Shown here piece after piece: positions 10,770 to 21,959 of a DNA stretch of 64,000 nt. The translations under genes and the position numbers were made by a program. The notes under the pieces are model-generated. The model ran no database searches and was not told where the DNA came from. It worked only from the letters and a program-made list of their open reading frames with translations. This stretch comes from Triatoma infestans. Lineage: Eukaryota > Arthropoda > Insecta > Hemiptera > Reduviidae. Each line of letters opens with the position of its first letter. The stretch's first letter is position 1. The stretch spans positions 62,001-126,000 of the forward strand of contig JAAEAF010001117.1 in assembly GCA_011037195.1 (NCBI GenBank), written 5' to 3'.

Positions 10770-11860
10770 TATATATATATTAATATATTTAACATGAGAG
10801 GAAAGGACCTTTTAAATTCTCATTCAGAAAATCTGGAATCTTAAATATAAGAAGGCAAATGGTATTTACTGTCTTTTCAAAAATAATATATAATTAATCT
10901 AATTCACAACTCACAAATAAACACACACAAAAAAATGCTACAAATCAAGTTTACGTTCTTTTTTCTTTTTTTAAGTACCAATTTTCTGTATGCAAAAAAC
11001 TTTTTTGCTCATGAGTAAAAAATACTCACATACTCCTAAGTACAATTTTTGCCCAACTCATTGCGCCTATGATATTATTTTTTTTGTTTTTTTGATAGCA
11101 GCAATCTTAGGGAGAAATCTGTTGTAAATCTGGCCGATATAGCAGTTAGGTTATTTTAAAATCAAAAGGAAGATTCCTTAATAAAATAAAAAAATATATA
11201 CTAATGGATTGTAAAATAAAAAATAAAATATATATATATGAAAAAAATCTAACATTTGTATTTATATATATAAAATAGTGCCTATCACATTTTTTTATTA
11301 TTGTATTTTTTTGTTTGTTTTTTCAAAATATAAAATATTTGTTGGAAAACCCAAAATAAAAAAAATTTTGGACAAAAAAAAAATGTTGAAAATTGAATTT
11401 TTTTGAAATAATAATTATTCGATTAAATTCAATAAATTTGTCAAAAAAAAAAAAAATACAAGGAATTTATGTAAGTGTATTTTTTAAGAAATATTACATC
11501 TGGGACTTTTTGTAATTAAATTATCTTTTGGGAATACAATCATGAAAGTAGCCGTTATATTTAAATAAATAATAAAATGAATTTATATAAAGTGACAATT
11601 TTTTATTTATTTATTTTTTTTTTAATAGTATAGTGTAGTCAGTAAATTATTGACATCAGAACATTTCAGAAAAATAATTGTAAAATAACAGTTAAAATTA
11701 AATTAAAATTTATAAAAATTAACAAATTGTACGAATTTTTATTACAAAAATTGGATATGGGCAGTTTTTGTTGTAATTAATTATCTTATTTTAATTTATC
11801 AAAGTAATTAAAAAATAAATAAATAACATAAAAATAATAGTAATAATTAAGAAACCACAC
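10770..11860. other. AT-rich intergenic sequence
   Basis: Almost pure A/T with many homopolymers. I see nothing coding. Confidence 0.65.
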
Positions 11861-12768
11861 TTTTTTGATCTTGTTCTCTTGTTCTAAGCTTGGTTGCTGT
11901 CATTTCTTGTCTCCAGAATTTTTTACGCAGGCTCAGCCACCTTCCAGCTGTCATCAGCTTCTCAATCTTCTTTCACCCACGGACCTTGCTGTCTGGTGCC
12001 CCAGGCATCCCTATTCAGTAAACACCCATACTACAGCCATCTTTTAGCCTGAGCTTCTTTCAACCTTCTAGTTAGTGTAGAGCTTGGCAGGGTTACATCA
12101 CACCTGCTTCATTAATGAATAAAGTGCGGGAGTCCTTTCGGCCGTCTCGTCTACAGATGTAAGGAGTTACAATTAAATTAATTCATGGTCGAAGACCACA
12201 ACCAACAGGGAAGGAAAGAGGTGGGTTGGACAAATTTGAAGAATTCCTCTATATCTCTTTCTCAGGATAATAGTTACGATGTCCCCAAGCTCCCAAGAAA
12301 TTAAAAGAAAAGGATTCCATGTTGCTTAGTTCGGGGACAATCAGAGGAAACTAAAAAAGGGATTTAGAAAAAGAAGCAAAGAGAAGTTGTCTGCTTCATG
12401 TCAAGCGATATTTTCGATTACAAATTTTGGCACAAGAAATCGTCAAGATTTCCATAACGAGGATCTGCTAAGAGTCCATTTTTTGGTAATGCTCCATGAG
12501 TAAACTTGGAGTGCCCCAGTGCCCCCATCACATTGCCTCTGTACTGGTGAGGGGATGCTTTAATTTATAAGTCATTCTTTTTCATTTTTTTCAATGGCCT
12601 CAAAAGCAGGTTCAAGTCAACGGTACTTGCCATGGATTTATAGAATCCAGAGTCCATCTTCGCTTCTTCGCCTATAGATGGAATAAAATGGGTTAAAGAA
12701 AGAAAAGAATTTTTATTGAACCTCCGAACTACAATCAAAGAATAAGAGAAATCGTAGCTGCGTTTTTA
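11861..12768. other. mixed-composition sequence, unassigned
   Basis: GC content is higher than in its surroundings, which suggests transposon or old coding origin, but no frame stays open and no motif is recognisable. 12,010-12,160 has CT-rich segments typical of LINE ends; that is inference only. Confidence 0.3.
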
Positions 12769-13010
12769 GGGAAGGGATTAGCTCAGTGCTTAGCACAATC
12801 GACTAGCAAAGCTGAGGTCCTGGATTCCAATCCAGATGTGTTGCTCTTAAATATTCTCTTCCTAATAGCCTTTACACTTCATAGTCTGGTGATGGACAGT
12901 GTTGTCCTGTAACGAGAGAACACTGTCCGGAGGCTGGCAGTGCACTGAGAATGCTCCGGGCGCCAATGACCATAGATGTTGGCGCGCCTCAACTTAAAAA
13001 TAAATATTTT
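12769..13010 (+). repeat. tRNA-Ala-derived SINE, longer copy
   Basis: It has the same structure as 2,774-2,950: GGATTAGCTCAGTGCTTAGC (box A), loop CTAGCAA (anticodon AGC), and a mutated box B (GGATTCCAATCC). The body continues with GATGGACAGTGTTGTCCTGT, CACTGTCCGGAGGCTGGCAG and ATGACCATAGATGTTGGCGC, ending in an A/T-rich tail. Box B mutation makes transcription unlikely. Confidence 0.85.
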
Positions 13011-14050
13011 TTTTTTGGAAGAAGGTTATGTTGCCACACAGTCTAGGCTATCCAATAGATAAAGTCCTGGGGGGAATTTATTTTTTTGGGGGGGTTCATT
13101 GAAGTAGGATAGAATAGGCGAAGATGGCACATGAAGCGTCGCCACGCATACCCATTAGACTTCCTTACGCAGCTCAATCTCCACGATTCAGCCCATTTCC
13201 AGTCATCAATGTGTCATTCAGATCATTCAAGTTTCCTAAATCTCCATCTTTTTCCACTTTCACCTGTTCAACATTTCTGGCCAATTTCCATTCCCCTTCT
13301 TCCATTGTTTCTTTAACATTAATTTCCATCCTTTTGTATGGAAATTTTACAGTATCTCGTCTAGGATTCCTTCTTTCACTCCAGTGAAGGAATAATAAAA
13401 AATAAAAATCCAAAATTGAATACAATATTAACAAATATTTCTTTATTAAAAAAACATTCCTTGTTTGGAATAAATTACTTTCTTTTCTTTTTTGTATTAT
13501 TATTTTATTTATTTATTTATTTATTTGATATAATTTTATTTCTTATTTAAGAAGGTTGCTGTGATCTGTTTAAACTTTAAGACATATTTAAATAAATCCC
13601 AATTCTTTATCAATTGAAAAAAAAATTAAAATAAAAATACAAAAAATACAAATACTTTTAATAAATGTTAAATATCATTAAATTGAATGTTGAATGTATT
13701 AATTAATGAATGTAAAAATTTTAGATTTAATGAAAGATGTTGAACAAAAAAATGAAAGAATGGCATTGTATCCAATTTTTTTTATTTTATTTATACCATT
13801 ATTATTAATGTATTTACATACACTGTAATATGGCGCAGGCGTTATGTTGCAGTAGACACATATAATGTTAGTCAGGCAGATTCAGTTAAATCAAATACAG
13901 ATTTATACACCCCCAAAAAAAAAAATCTAGTCAAAGAAAGTTTGTTTTAATTCATTAGAAAATAAAATCTATTTTTATTTATTTATTTATATATGAAGAG
14001 TATTAATATATGAGAAGTTTTGTGTAAATTAAATAAAACAGTAAATTGCT
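13011..14050. other. intergenic; one long but unrecognised open frame
   Basis: 13,124-13,434 is open on both strands without a recognisable motif. The minus frame is charged and Glu/Asn-rich. Beyond 13,435 the sequence is AT-rich with a TTTA microsatellite at about 13,500-13,530. I do not call a gene. Confidence 0.35.
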
Positions 14051-14055
14051 TCTTT

Positions 14056-14700
14056 GTTAGCTTTACAGCCGTTATTGAGCCTTAGCCTCCTCTATTCGCC
14101 TCCGCCAGTCATCTTTATCAGTTGCTGCAGCTTTTCAATTCTGCACATTCAGCAGAACTCTGGAATCTTCTCCTATACCATCAACCCATCTCAGTTTGGG
14201 TCTACCCACTCTTCTCGTGCGGTCAAGTCTTTCTTCCAGGACCTTTCTAGGCATCTCATATTCCTTGCAACATGCCCTGTCTGCCCATCGCATCCTAGTG
14301 AGCCTAATTATTTTAACTACATCTGGCTCCGCCATACATGTTCAATATCTCCGTATTGGTTCTTCTTCTCCAGCTTTGGGCCTCCCTAACTGGTCAGAAG
14401 ATCCTTCTTAAAATTTTTCTCTCGAATGTCGAAAGCATTGGAGAATGTCCATGTTTCAGACCCATAGATGAGCACTGTGCGGTTCAGAGTTTTGTACAAC
14501 AGGATCTTCGAGTTTCTAGAAACAAGACGGCTTTTTATATGGCGGTTTAGTCCGATGTAACATCTATTAGCCGCCATCACACTGTTTCTTATCTCTTCGG
14601 ACACGTTATTGCTTCCAGTAATCAGCGAACCTAAGTAGCAAAACCTATCCACTTGCTCAAAACTATAATCGCCTATTGCTATTATAGACTGCGCTAAAGC
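14056..14700 (-). pseudogene. RTE-like LINE reverse transcriptase C-terminus
   Basis: Minus strand from about 14,690: FCYLGSLITGSNNVSEEIRN, then the YKTLNRTVLIYGSETWT block, then (other frame) IIRLTRMRWADRACC, RRVGRPKLRWVDGIGEDSR and a WKAAA-DDWRRRIEEAKA-like end at about 14,060. This order is characteristic of the reverse transcriptase C-terminal region of RTE-type non-LTR elements. The frame breaks near 14,390. Its upstream side is joined directly to an RNase H LINE fragment near 14,690-14,700, so one element interrupts or has recombined with the other. The catalytic palm is missing. Confidence 0.8.
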
Positions 14701-15535
14701 CGAGGTTGTCCCTCCACCAGCATCGCTCATGGCTTTGAGATTCCTTGTCCCCAATGTTGAAGAAACCTTGTCCTCGTTAAGCCGGCACACCCACAATGAT
14801 ATGTACCGGGTTTCCTCCTCGACCCTGCAGAATCGGTATAACGCGTTATTTGCAAGGAGTAATTGCTGCATGTGCCTATTCAGCCTTCAATATCCTGTTA
14901 GTAGATTTACTATTAGCCTTATGTCCCTTTGGCTATGGCTCAGTAGATCCCTGATATTCATTTAGGCAAATGTCCCTTAATGAAGATTTTAGCCTGCCAC
15001 TGTCTTAGCCTGCCCTAACCTTTGATATAAGTTTGAATTAGGCTCCTGGACAACCTGCAGAAGGGTTCGGGGCCTATAAAGGTATCCTTCGAACCCTCCC
15101 TCGCTAGGGTATCGGCTCTCTCGTTGCCCAGAAACCCCGTATGTCCGGGCACTCAGGCGAGTATCAGCTTATTCCAAACACCCACCTCGGTTAGGGCAGT
15201 TAGGCTGTCCCACACTAGTCTTGAGAATATTTGGTGTGATGAAAATGCCTTCAAGGCTGCCTGACTATCGGAGCATATAGCCACTCTCCTACCCTCCAAT
15301 CACTTATGATCTACTTAGAGCAGAATTGTAACGCCACAACTTTGGCCTGAAAGACCGTAGCGTACTTCAATAGGCTGGCCTTGATCTTAACTTTAGGCCT
15401 GTCCCCATAGACCCCAGCTCCGACCCTAGTCGGAGTTTTGGATCCGTCTGTATACCAGACCGAGTTACCGAGCAAAGGGAGGTCACAGTCCCAAAACGAG
15501 GAGAGCATAGCCACACTCCACTGAGACTTGCAGTA
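14690..15535 (-). pseudogene. RNase H LINE fragment (R1/I-type)
   Basis: Minus strand: VWYTDGSKTPTRVGAGVYG around 15,400-15,460 is the first RNase H aspartate motif. FQAKVVALQF around 15,315-15,360 corresponds to the glutamate motif with E replaced by K, a lost catalytic residue. PGH-like RNase H end sequences follow around 15,140-15,180, and a CRVEEET zinc-type tail around 14,815-14,830. 14,690-14,830 is the shared 3' UTR block. Several frameshifts are present. Confidence 0.75.
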
Positions 15536-15539
15536 AGAA

Positions 15540-15730
15540 CTCTATTGTGGGTCCCCTGGGATTATAGCACATCTTCTAAGCGTTGCCTTTTCAGTCAGGC
15601 CTAGCAAAGGTTAAAGTGGTTCCATCATGAAGCTCATGGCTTCGAGATTGCTTGTCCCCACAGTTGAAGAAACCTTGTCCTCGTTTGGCCGGCACGCTCA
15701 CAAAGGATGTGGAAGGAAACCTGTCCATCA
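15540..15730 (-). mobile_element. second LINE 3'-end fragment of the same family
   Basis: 15,590-15,725 repeats 14,690-14,830 closely (GGCTTCGAGATTGCTTGTCC, AGTTGAAGAAACCTTGTCCTC, GGCCGGCAC). The two partial copies lie in tandem in the same orientation. Confidence 0.75.
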
Positions 15731-16795
15731 AACCTGGTAGCAGCTGTGATATTATTTTTTTTGTCCATCCCATGAATGGTAGTAGTTATACATTTGCTTT
15801 TGCGGGGATTTCTAGAAATTTTCTCCAACACATCATAAAAGATCACATTATTAAAAATTGTTGTATGTTCTTCTTGTAATTAGACATTTTGTTTATTATA
15901 TACGTATTTTATCTTAGAATAGATAAATACGCTAGTATCCATCCTATGTATGCAAAAATTAACCCCCCCTTCCCCCAAAAAACTATAAATAATTATTAGA
16001 TTTTTTTTTTTTTCTAAACTTTGGGTGTATGAATATAAAATTTGACTAGCATTTTTTAAAAAAAACAAAAACAAAAACCAAAATAAAAAATGTAAATTTA
16101 AAAAATAGTAAATTCTGCATTCTCCCTCCCTCTACCAAAATAAATAAATAAATAAGGCCAAAAATGAACAGGCAAATGCAGTAATCTCATTGACACCATA
16201 TTATAATCTTCATTACTTGCGGTGCTGAATCAATATTTATATTAATTTATTTTTTATTTTATATTAAATAAAATATTTTATCTATTTCGTATATACATAT
16301 ATAATATTTAAATTTAAAAAAAAACAACAACAAACAAAGAAAATGCTTAATTATCGAACGCTTTGTAGAAAATATTTAACAAAAAAAAAAACTCAAAAAA
16401 ATTGTAATCAGATTGTAAATATTTCTTAAATAATACAAAATAAAAAAGGAAAAAAAAAAAAAATGCAAACAAACAGAAAAGATCTTAAATAATACTAATA
16501 ATAATGAATCACTGCATCAGATCCGCAGTACCTAAAAAAAAAAAAATTAAAATCACGAAAAAATTTTAAAACCATAAGCTTAAAAAATTTAAAAAAAATA
16601 ATAATAATAATGATAATAATAATTATAATTATTATAATAAAATTATTTGAAAGGATAAAATGTGTGATGTAAATGTTATAATTACGTATGATGAAAGGTT
16701 AGGCTTCTGAAATCCATGGGCTTAATTTTACAAAAAAAAAATTTGAAGTAAAAAAAATTAATTGGTGTTATGTTTAAATTAAAAACTAAAAAGTT
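15731..16795. other. AT-rich intergenic sequence
   Basis: Homopolymer-rich; no gene is supported. An ATA/ATT-repeat-like stretch lies at 16,596-16,645. Confidence 0.6.
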
Positions 16796-16799
16796 TTTA

Positions 16800-17090
16800 C
16801 TTCGCTAAAGTTTCGGAGAAAGTTTTCACCATCTTCAAGGTTCAAAACATACATATATTTTATATATATTTAAAACATTTTTCAAATTTTAGCAAGGATA
16901 TTATTAAATTTTTTTTTTTTTAAGAAAAAGGAATTCTTTGTTGCTCTACGTTTCGGACCACGATTGGTGCCCTTCTTCAGGAACTCTTTAGCGTAGGAAT
17001 AAGTTCAGATTACTTACACTCGTCTCCTGCCCTAAAAAAGTCCTGAAGTAGGACACCATGTTACCTGAAACGTAGAGCAAGAAACAATTA
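16800..17090. repeat. cluster of fold-back hammerhead-like motifs
   Basis: Three motif copies lie here: 16,805-16,850 (minus; a hairpin-capable stem II then GAAAC, core altered to CTTGAAGA), 16,943-16,984 (minus; listed separately) and 17,039-17,078 (plus; CTGAAGT...GAAACGTA). The last two form inverted arms. The repeat may extend to about 17,150. Confidence 0.6.
16943..16984 (-). ncRNA. hammerhead ribozyme-like motif
   Basis: Minus strand: GTTC, CTGAAGA (fits CUGANGA), a stem II whose ends pair (GG/CC, then CCA/TGG around a small internal loop), GAAAC, GTA (cleavable NUH), then GAGC pairing with GTTC through one G-U wobble. The core looks complete. The partner arm at 17,039-17,078 has CTGAAGT in place of the core. 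Self-cleavage is inferred from the core only. Confidence 0.5.
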
Positions 17091-17154
17091 TTTTTTTTCT
17101 TTAAAAAAACTTTTCTGGCCATTGCCTATACGGCCAGAAATATACAAACATCTC

Positions 17155-17525
17155 ATTATAATTTTAAGGTCTGACGATTTTTAAAAACATCAGCGACATT
17201 TTCCTTGATAGCCTGGTTTTTTTTGTGGTCATCGACCGGTTTCGTGCGTGCGCCCAACAGCGGGATGTTTTTTTTTGTCAAACAGTGTAATAACATAGAC
17301 TTGCACAGAGCAAATACATTTGATACATTCTTGAGTGTATCACACTTGAGTGTATCAACTATTTTTGCTCTGTATAAGTCTATATTATTACACTGTTTTG
17401 ACAAAAAACATCCTCCTGATGATGGGCAAACGCCCGAAACCGGTCGATGACGACAAAAAAGAAGCAGGCTATCATGAAAAATGTCTCTGATGCTGTTCAG
17501 CTCTGCGGAACCAACCACATCAACG
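17155..17525. repeat. fold-back element, second copy of the 8,935 family
   Basis: Inverted arms at about 17,180-17,330 and 17,345-17,515 share TAATAACATAGACTTGCA, TTTTTGTCAAACAGTGTAAT and the GGTCATCGACCGG block. The outer end TCTCTGATGCTGTTCAGC through AACCAACCACA equals that at 9,240-9,285. No transposase is present. Confidence 0.85.
17409..17449 (+). ncRNA. degraded hammerhead-like motif
   Basis: CATC, an extra CTC, CTGATGA (exact core), GGGC-AAAC-GCCC stem II, GAAAC, CGGTC, GATG. The three-base insertion separates stem I from the core. ACCGGT in the stem III position is self-complementary, so any stem III would need a second molecule. The opposite arm (about 17,228-17,264, minus) has lost CTGATGA but keeps GAAACCGGTCGATG. 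Confidence 0.5.
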
Positions 17526-17529
17526 ATTT

Positions 17530-18964
17530 CGTAAAAGATTATCTTGGATTCATATCTAGAAATTTGGACTTGAGCCTAGAAGTCCACACGAACAGAACCA
17601 ATATCTCTACTGGCCAAAGAGAATAATGTAACAATATCCCGCATTAAAGAGATCCCCCCTTTTACATCAATAAAGAATTTGTTAATAATATTAATTAGTA
17701 GTTTGGAAGCCTGGAATGGATATTAAATCTATATATCGCAATATTAAAAAGAAGACTTTGTATACAAAACAATGATGAAAACTTGTTACATAAAATTCGT
17801 TGCATTTTTTTTTAGATTTTAGACTGGTTAGATTTTATGGTGGTTGGGTATTAGGCCACCTACACCGCCACTACCCTATTGTGGCAGCATCCACAAGGTA
17901 GGAGCATCCTCTCCAGTTCTGTCTGTTTAATTTAGACTCCAGAATTCTGGGCAAAAAAAATACATCCGGATAATGATTGACGACGTACATTGTTTTCTCC
18001 TCCAAAGAGAAGAAATCAGTGACACATTACGTGCAGTGACAAAACCTACACAGGCTATCCCTTTGTCAGGGCCCATGTGATGCATGTGCTTATTAAGTCT
18101 ATAGTGGGGCCAGTGAGAGGTCTCTACATCCTTTATGGCCTTCTAGGAATAATTGTGCAAGTAGTAAACTTTTCCGCCTGCCTCTATTGTGCATACTTTG
18201 ACATGCAGAAAGGTCCATGTCCAATAAAGGAGTCGTCTCAGACAATAAAAAACAGTAACCCTATCCCATGTCTTTTTCTCTCAGTGGCACAAGTGGCACT
18301 GCATCTAGTTCTGCCTGAATGACATAACTTGTTAACAACAACAGAAGGTTATAATTGGTAATTTAATTCAAACTTAATTTTTATGTGACAAGGTTAAGAT
18401 TTTTAAATAAAAGGTTAAGATAAAGCAAAATAAAACTGTGGTTATTTTCTGAAGAGTTAATCACAATTATTACATAGTAAAAAAAATTAAACTTTTTTTT
18501 TTTGTTTTGTAACTTAACTATATTATTTTGAGCCCTGAAGTTGGATAAAACTTTTTCCGAAACGTTGGTGAAGAAAATTTAGTATTTATTTAAAACCTAA
18601 GACCAATATCTCCAAAAAAAAAAAGAAGATTTAAAATTAGATATTTTTGTTTGTTTGAGGCAGTGCTACAAAAAATCCCCTCAAAATAAACAAATGTACA
18701 ATTTAGAAGGTAAAAACTAGTAAGTACGTAACACTCTACAAGACTTTCTCTTATAGATTATCTTCAATCTAGCAAGATTTTATTAAACGTTTATTAGGCT
18801 TGCATTGTATTAAAAAGATGCTGGGAATTATACTTGGTTTATCAAACAGCGCCCTGTATATTCGTCAAACTCCTGACATCGTTCTATAACTGAAGTTTAA
18901 ATTTAAAAAAAAAACTTTTTATCACCAGTCCTCTCTGGCCTCCCTCCCCCCCCCCACACACACA
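17530..18964. other. intergenic and old repeat sequence
   Basis: 17,850-17,930 shares a repeat with 4,340-4,430. 18,527-18,575 (+) shows CTGAAGT, a GGA...TCC hairpin, then GAAACGTT, another relic of the hammerhead-like family. Poly-C and CA runs lie at 18,940-18,965, just before the LINE. No gene is supported. Confidence 0.45.
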
Positions 18965-20760
18965 CAGATTGCAGATAAAGATGGGTACAATTTAGAATGG
19001 AAATCTAATGATTCTCTGTTTGAAATAGCCAAGTGGTCTGAAGATATTAAAATAGTGATCAACGCAAAAAAATGCAAAATTTTGCATATCTCAAGAAAAA
19101 GGAACCTACATGAACCTCAAGTTTATTTAAATGGCCAAAAAATACTGTCTGATAGTAAATTGAATTTCCTAGGAGTTACTTTCGATAGATATTTTAATTG
19201 GAAGCCACAAATTGATAATGTGTCGTACCGTGCTCTCCAGGTTGCAAACGTTTTGGCAAGAGTTGCTAGAGTTTATTGGGGTTTTAGCTGCCAGGCTATG
19301 AAGATTATTCATGACGGCTCCGTTATACCGTGTATTACCTATGGATGTCCGGTTTGGGGTGAGGCTTTGAAAAGTTCAGTAAATAAAAAGAAATTGCAAC
19401 GAGTTCACCGGTTGATAACGATTAGAGTTATCCGGAGCTTCAGAACGATTTCTTATGAGGCGGCGTGTGTAATCGGAAATATTCTGCCCGTACATCTGAA
19501 GATTAAGGAGTTGTTTATGATATTTGAGTCTAAGCAGCAGTCTACAGTTAGTATTGAAGATATTCATATAGCGCTTGATGTGCCTGTCTCGCCAAATAAT
19601 TGGCTTCATCCCGCCAATACACCTCGATAGTGGAGGTGCAAGAAAATATTGTTTATGCTTTCAACATTTATACTGATGGCAGCAAAATGGATGGAAATGT
19701 GGGTTGCGCTGTGGTAGTCTTCAGAGCGGGACAAAACAAGGAACATCTAGTTAAGAAATATAAACTGGAAGCTGGTTGTTCAAATAATCAGGCGGAAGAA
19801 ATGGCAATACTCAAAGCATTAAACACTTTAGAAGAGCTTTCACCTCATGGTGGGACGGCAAGCATAATGACCGACAGTCAAGTTACTTTAGACTCTTTAA
19901 AAAATTATAATAATCATACGCCTCTTATCGAAGAAGCTAGGAAAAAACTATGGCGATTATGTGAAGATCTGGACTGGGTTATTCACTTCGCCTGGATCAG
20001 AGCGCACAGAGGGCTACAAGGCAATGGGAAAGCCGCTCAGTCGGCAAAAGAAGCTGCAATGTCAACGTTGCCAACAGAATACCTTCGACTGCCAATCACG
20101 TTCCTGGAACGGCACTCCAAACGCTTGTATGAGGAAGAATGGAATCAAGAGTGGCTCAACTACAATAAAGGAGAAACCACAAAACTTTTCTTCCCGACAG
20201 TGTGGGCAAGGAAACGAAGTAAGATCTGTTTAACGTACAAGTTAACTCAGATTCTCAGTGGCCATGGTCAAATGAAGTCGTACCTCTACCGTTTCCACAT
20301 TATATCTGATGCTGAGTGTACCTGTTCAGCAGAGCTACAAACTGTTGTGCACATCATTTTGAACTGCAGGAGAGCACCCCTTGTTCGAGCAGTAATTCTG
20401 CAAGGCGAGATATGGCCCCCGCTAGATCTACACGGCCTTTTACAAGACAAGTTTTGCACGATATTTTGTAATTTTGTTAATTCTATAAATTTTGATTTGC
20501 TGGTGCACTGATACAGTTCTTTTGTTTTACTTTGTTTACTTTAGGAAGTATATTTTACTTTCGTTTCTGTTTTGATTTAAATTTGGTTTATCTATTTAGT
20601 TACGTTTTTATGTTAAATATCTTTTAGTTTTATTTACAATTATCTTGTTTCTTCTCTTTATATTATATTTTAATTCAATGCATGTAGTGGAGGGGCAATA
20701 ATTCTCCAGGTACTCCACTTTTGTACTGCCGAGAAGATAGGTTATAAAGATAAATTGTCC
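18965..20760 (+). pseudogene. 5'-truncated RNase H LINE (R1/I-type)
   Basis: Coding similarity begins at about 18,967, just after a CA repeat. The first part to about 19,610 is the region after the reverse transcriptase palm (LNFLGVTFDRYFNW, VIPCITYGCPVWGEA). A frame change near 19,600 leads into RNase H at 19,650-20,080: IYTDGSK, NQAEEMAI and MTDSQVTLDS are intact, but the last block reads GNGKAAQSAKEA where GNExAD is expected, so the fourth acidic residue is lost. A CTCSAELQTVVHII-like zinc tail lies near 20,320. The 3' UTR ends near 20,760 in a segment repeated at 21,885-21,952. The palm and endonuclease are absent. Confidence 0.8.
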
Positions 20761-21585
20761 ATTAGGGTTACTTTTGGAAAGAAAAAAACACACATGCGCA
20801 CGCACACACACACACACTTAGTCCTGCTTCCTCACAACACTCCCTGCCAAAAAAAAAATTAATCGTCCCAAAAAATATGTAGTACATACAGTGTGTATAA
20901 TTTCTTCACCCGACTTAATAGTAACATTTTGCCAGGATTAACTGATGAGTTAAAATCACAGTCATTAAATCCAAGTTTTTATTATTATCTTTATTAATTA
21001 AATACAATAGTAAAATATAGTTTTTTAATAGGAACTAATTCCAGGCTTAAAAAAATAAACGCACCTTCTGAAGCAGGCCTGGATTTAGGCATTTCGTGGC
21101 CCTAAACTTGAGCTCTGTATTTAGGCTCCCTTATCAACAAACTTTTAATTATAAAATTAGATAAAATTTTGAAGTAAAAATAATGAAATTTAAAAAAAAA
21201 TTCAACGCAAAAAAAACAATATTTTTTAGGTTTTTATTGGTACATAAGGTCTTAAGCTACAGCTTACATAGTTCACTTGTAAATTCGGCCCCTGGTCTAA
21301 ATTAAATAATATTTAAATTTTGTATACCCTCAATTTGAGAGGACACTTAAAAACAATTTCTACACTATATATATAAAACTGTATATTACAGTAATATTAA
21401 TTAATACATGTTTTCATTGTAGAGAAAACAATCGTGTAAATTAACAAAGAAAATCTTTTATACAGATTTTGAATTAAGAAAAACGGAAAATTTATTTAAA
21501 TTTCAGAATAATTAATTTTATATGTTTATTTTAGATGTTAATATGGACAGTTCTAATCTAGTCTAATCTAAAAAACTCGGAGCTT
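20761..21585. other. AT-rich intergenic sequence
   Basis: CA-repeat remnants lie at 20,795-20,818. Nothing else is recognisable. Confidence 0.55.
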
Positions 21586-21884
21586 TCAAGGAGGTTCGGC
21601 ACTTAGACAACAGCTGAGCCCATTGTGCAACCCCGTAGAACGTCTCACATCAGCCTTGTATCATTAAGAAATCCCAGGGCTATGAGGCGAGTGAAATTTC
21701 TGATCTCCTTTGGCTCCACAAGTTGGGCGCCAAATTTCAGGGAAACGTCTGCAAGCCTAATGCACGCAAATTCCGAGAAATTAAATCACTTCGTCATCCT
21801 TTTGGCCACATTTCCTGCAAAGTGGGTCCGCAGAGAGATCCATATTATGCAGATACTTCTTAAAAGGCAAAATACCCTGTAACC
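21586..21884 (-). pseudogene. LINE C-terminal zinc region
   Basis: The minus-strand frame near 21,800-21,840 reads DPLCRKCGQKDDEV, the CxxC start of the C-terminal zinc motif of RNase H LINEs. It is followed by LKFGAQLVEPKEIRNFTRLI around 21,675-21,740. Only this tail is present, and the upstream domains are absent. Confidence 0.55.
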
Positions 21885-21952
21885 AGGGCAATAATTCTCC
21901 AGGTACTCCACTTTTGTACTGCCGAGAAGATAGGTTATAAAGATAAATTGTC
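21885..21952 (+). repeat. LINE 3' terminal segment, 68 bp
   Basis: GCAATAATTCTCCAGGTACT through GATAAATTGTC is identical by eye to 20,695-20,762, the end of the LINE at 18,965-20,760. It is an extremely 5'-truncated copy in the same orientation. Confidence 0.85.
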
Positions 21953-21959
21953 TTAGAGT

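Noticed and set aside
13124..13434. Overlapping open frames on both strands
   Set aside because: No recognisable motif, no splice or promoter context, and the frame is open on opposite strands over the same bases, as happens by chance in low-stop sequence.
17900..18360. Possible exon (81 codons at 18,077-18,322)
   Set aside because: No splice sites in frame and the left part belongs to a dispersed repeat shared with 4,340.
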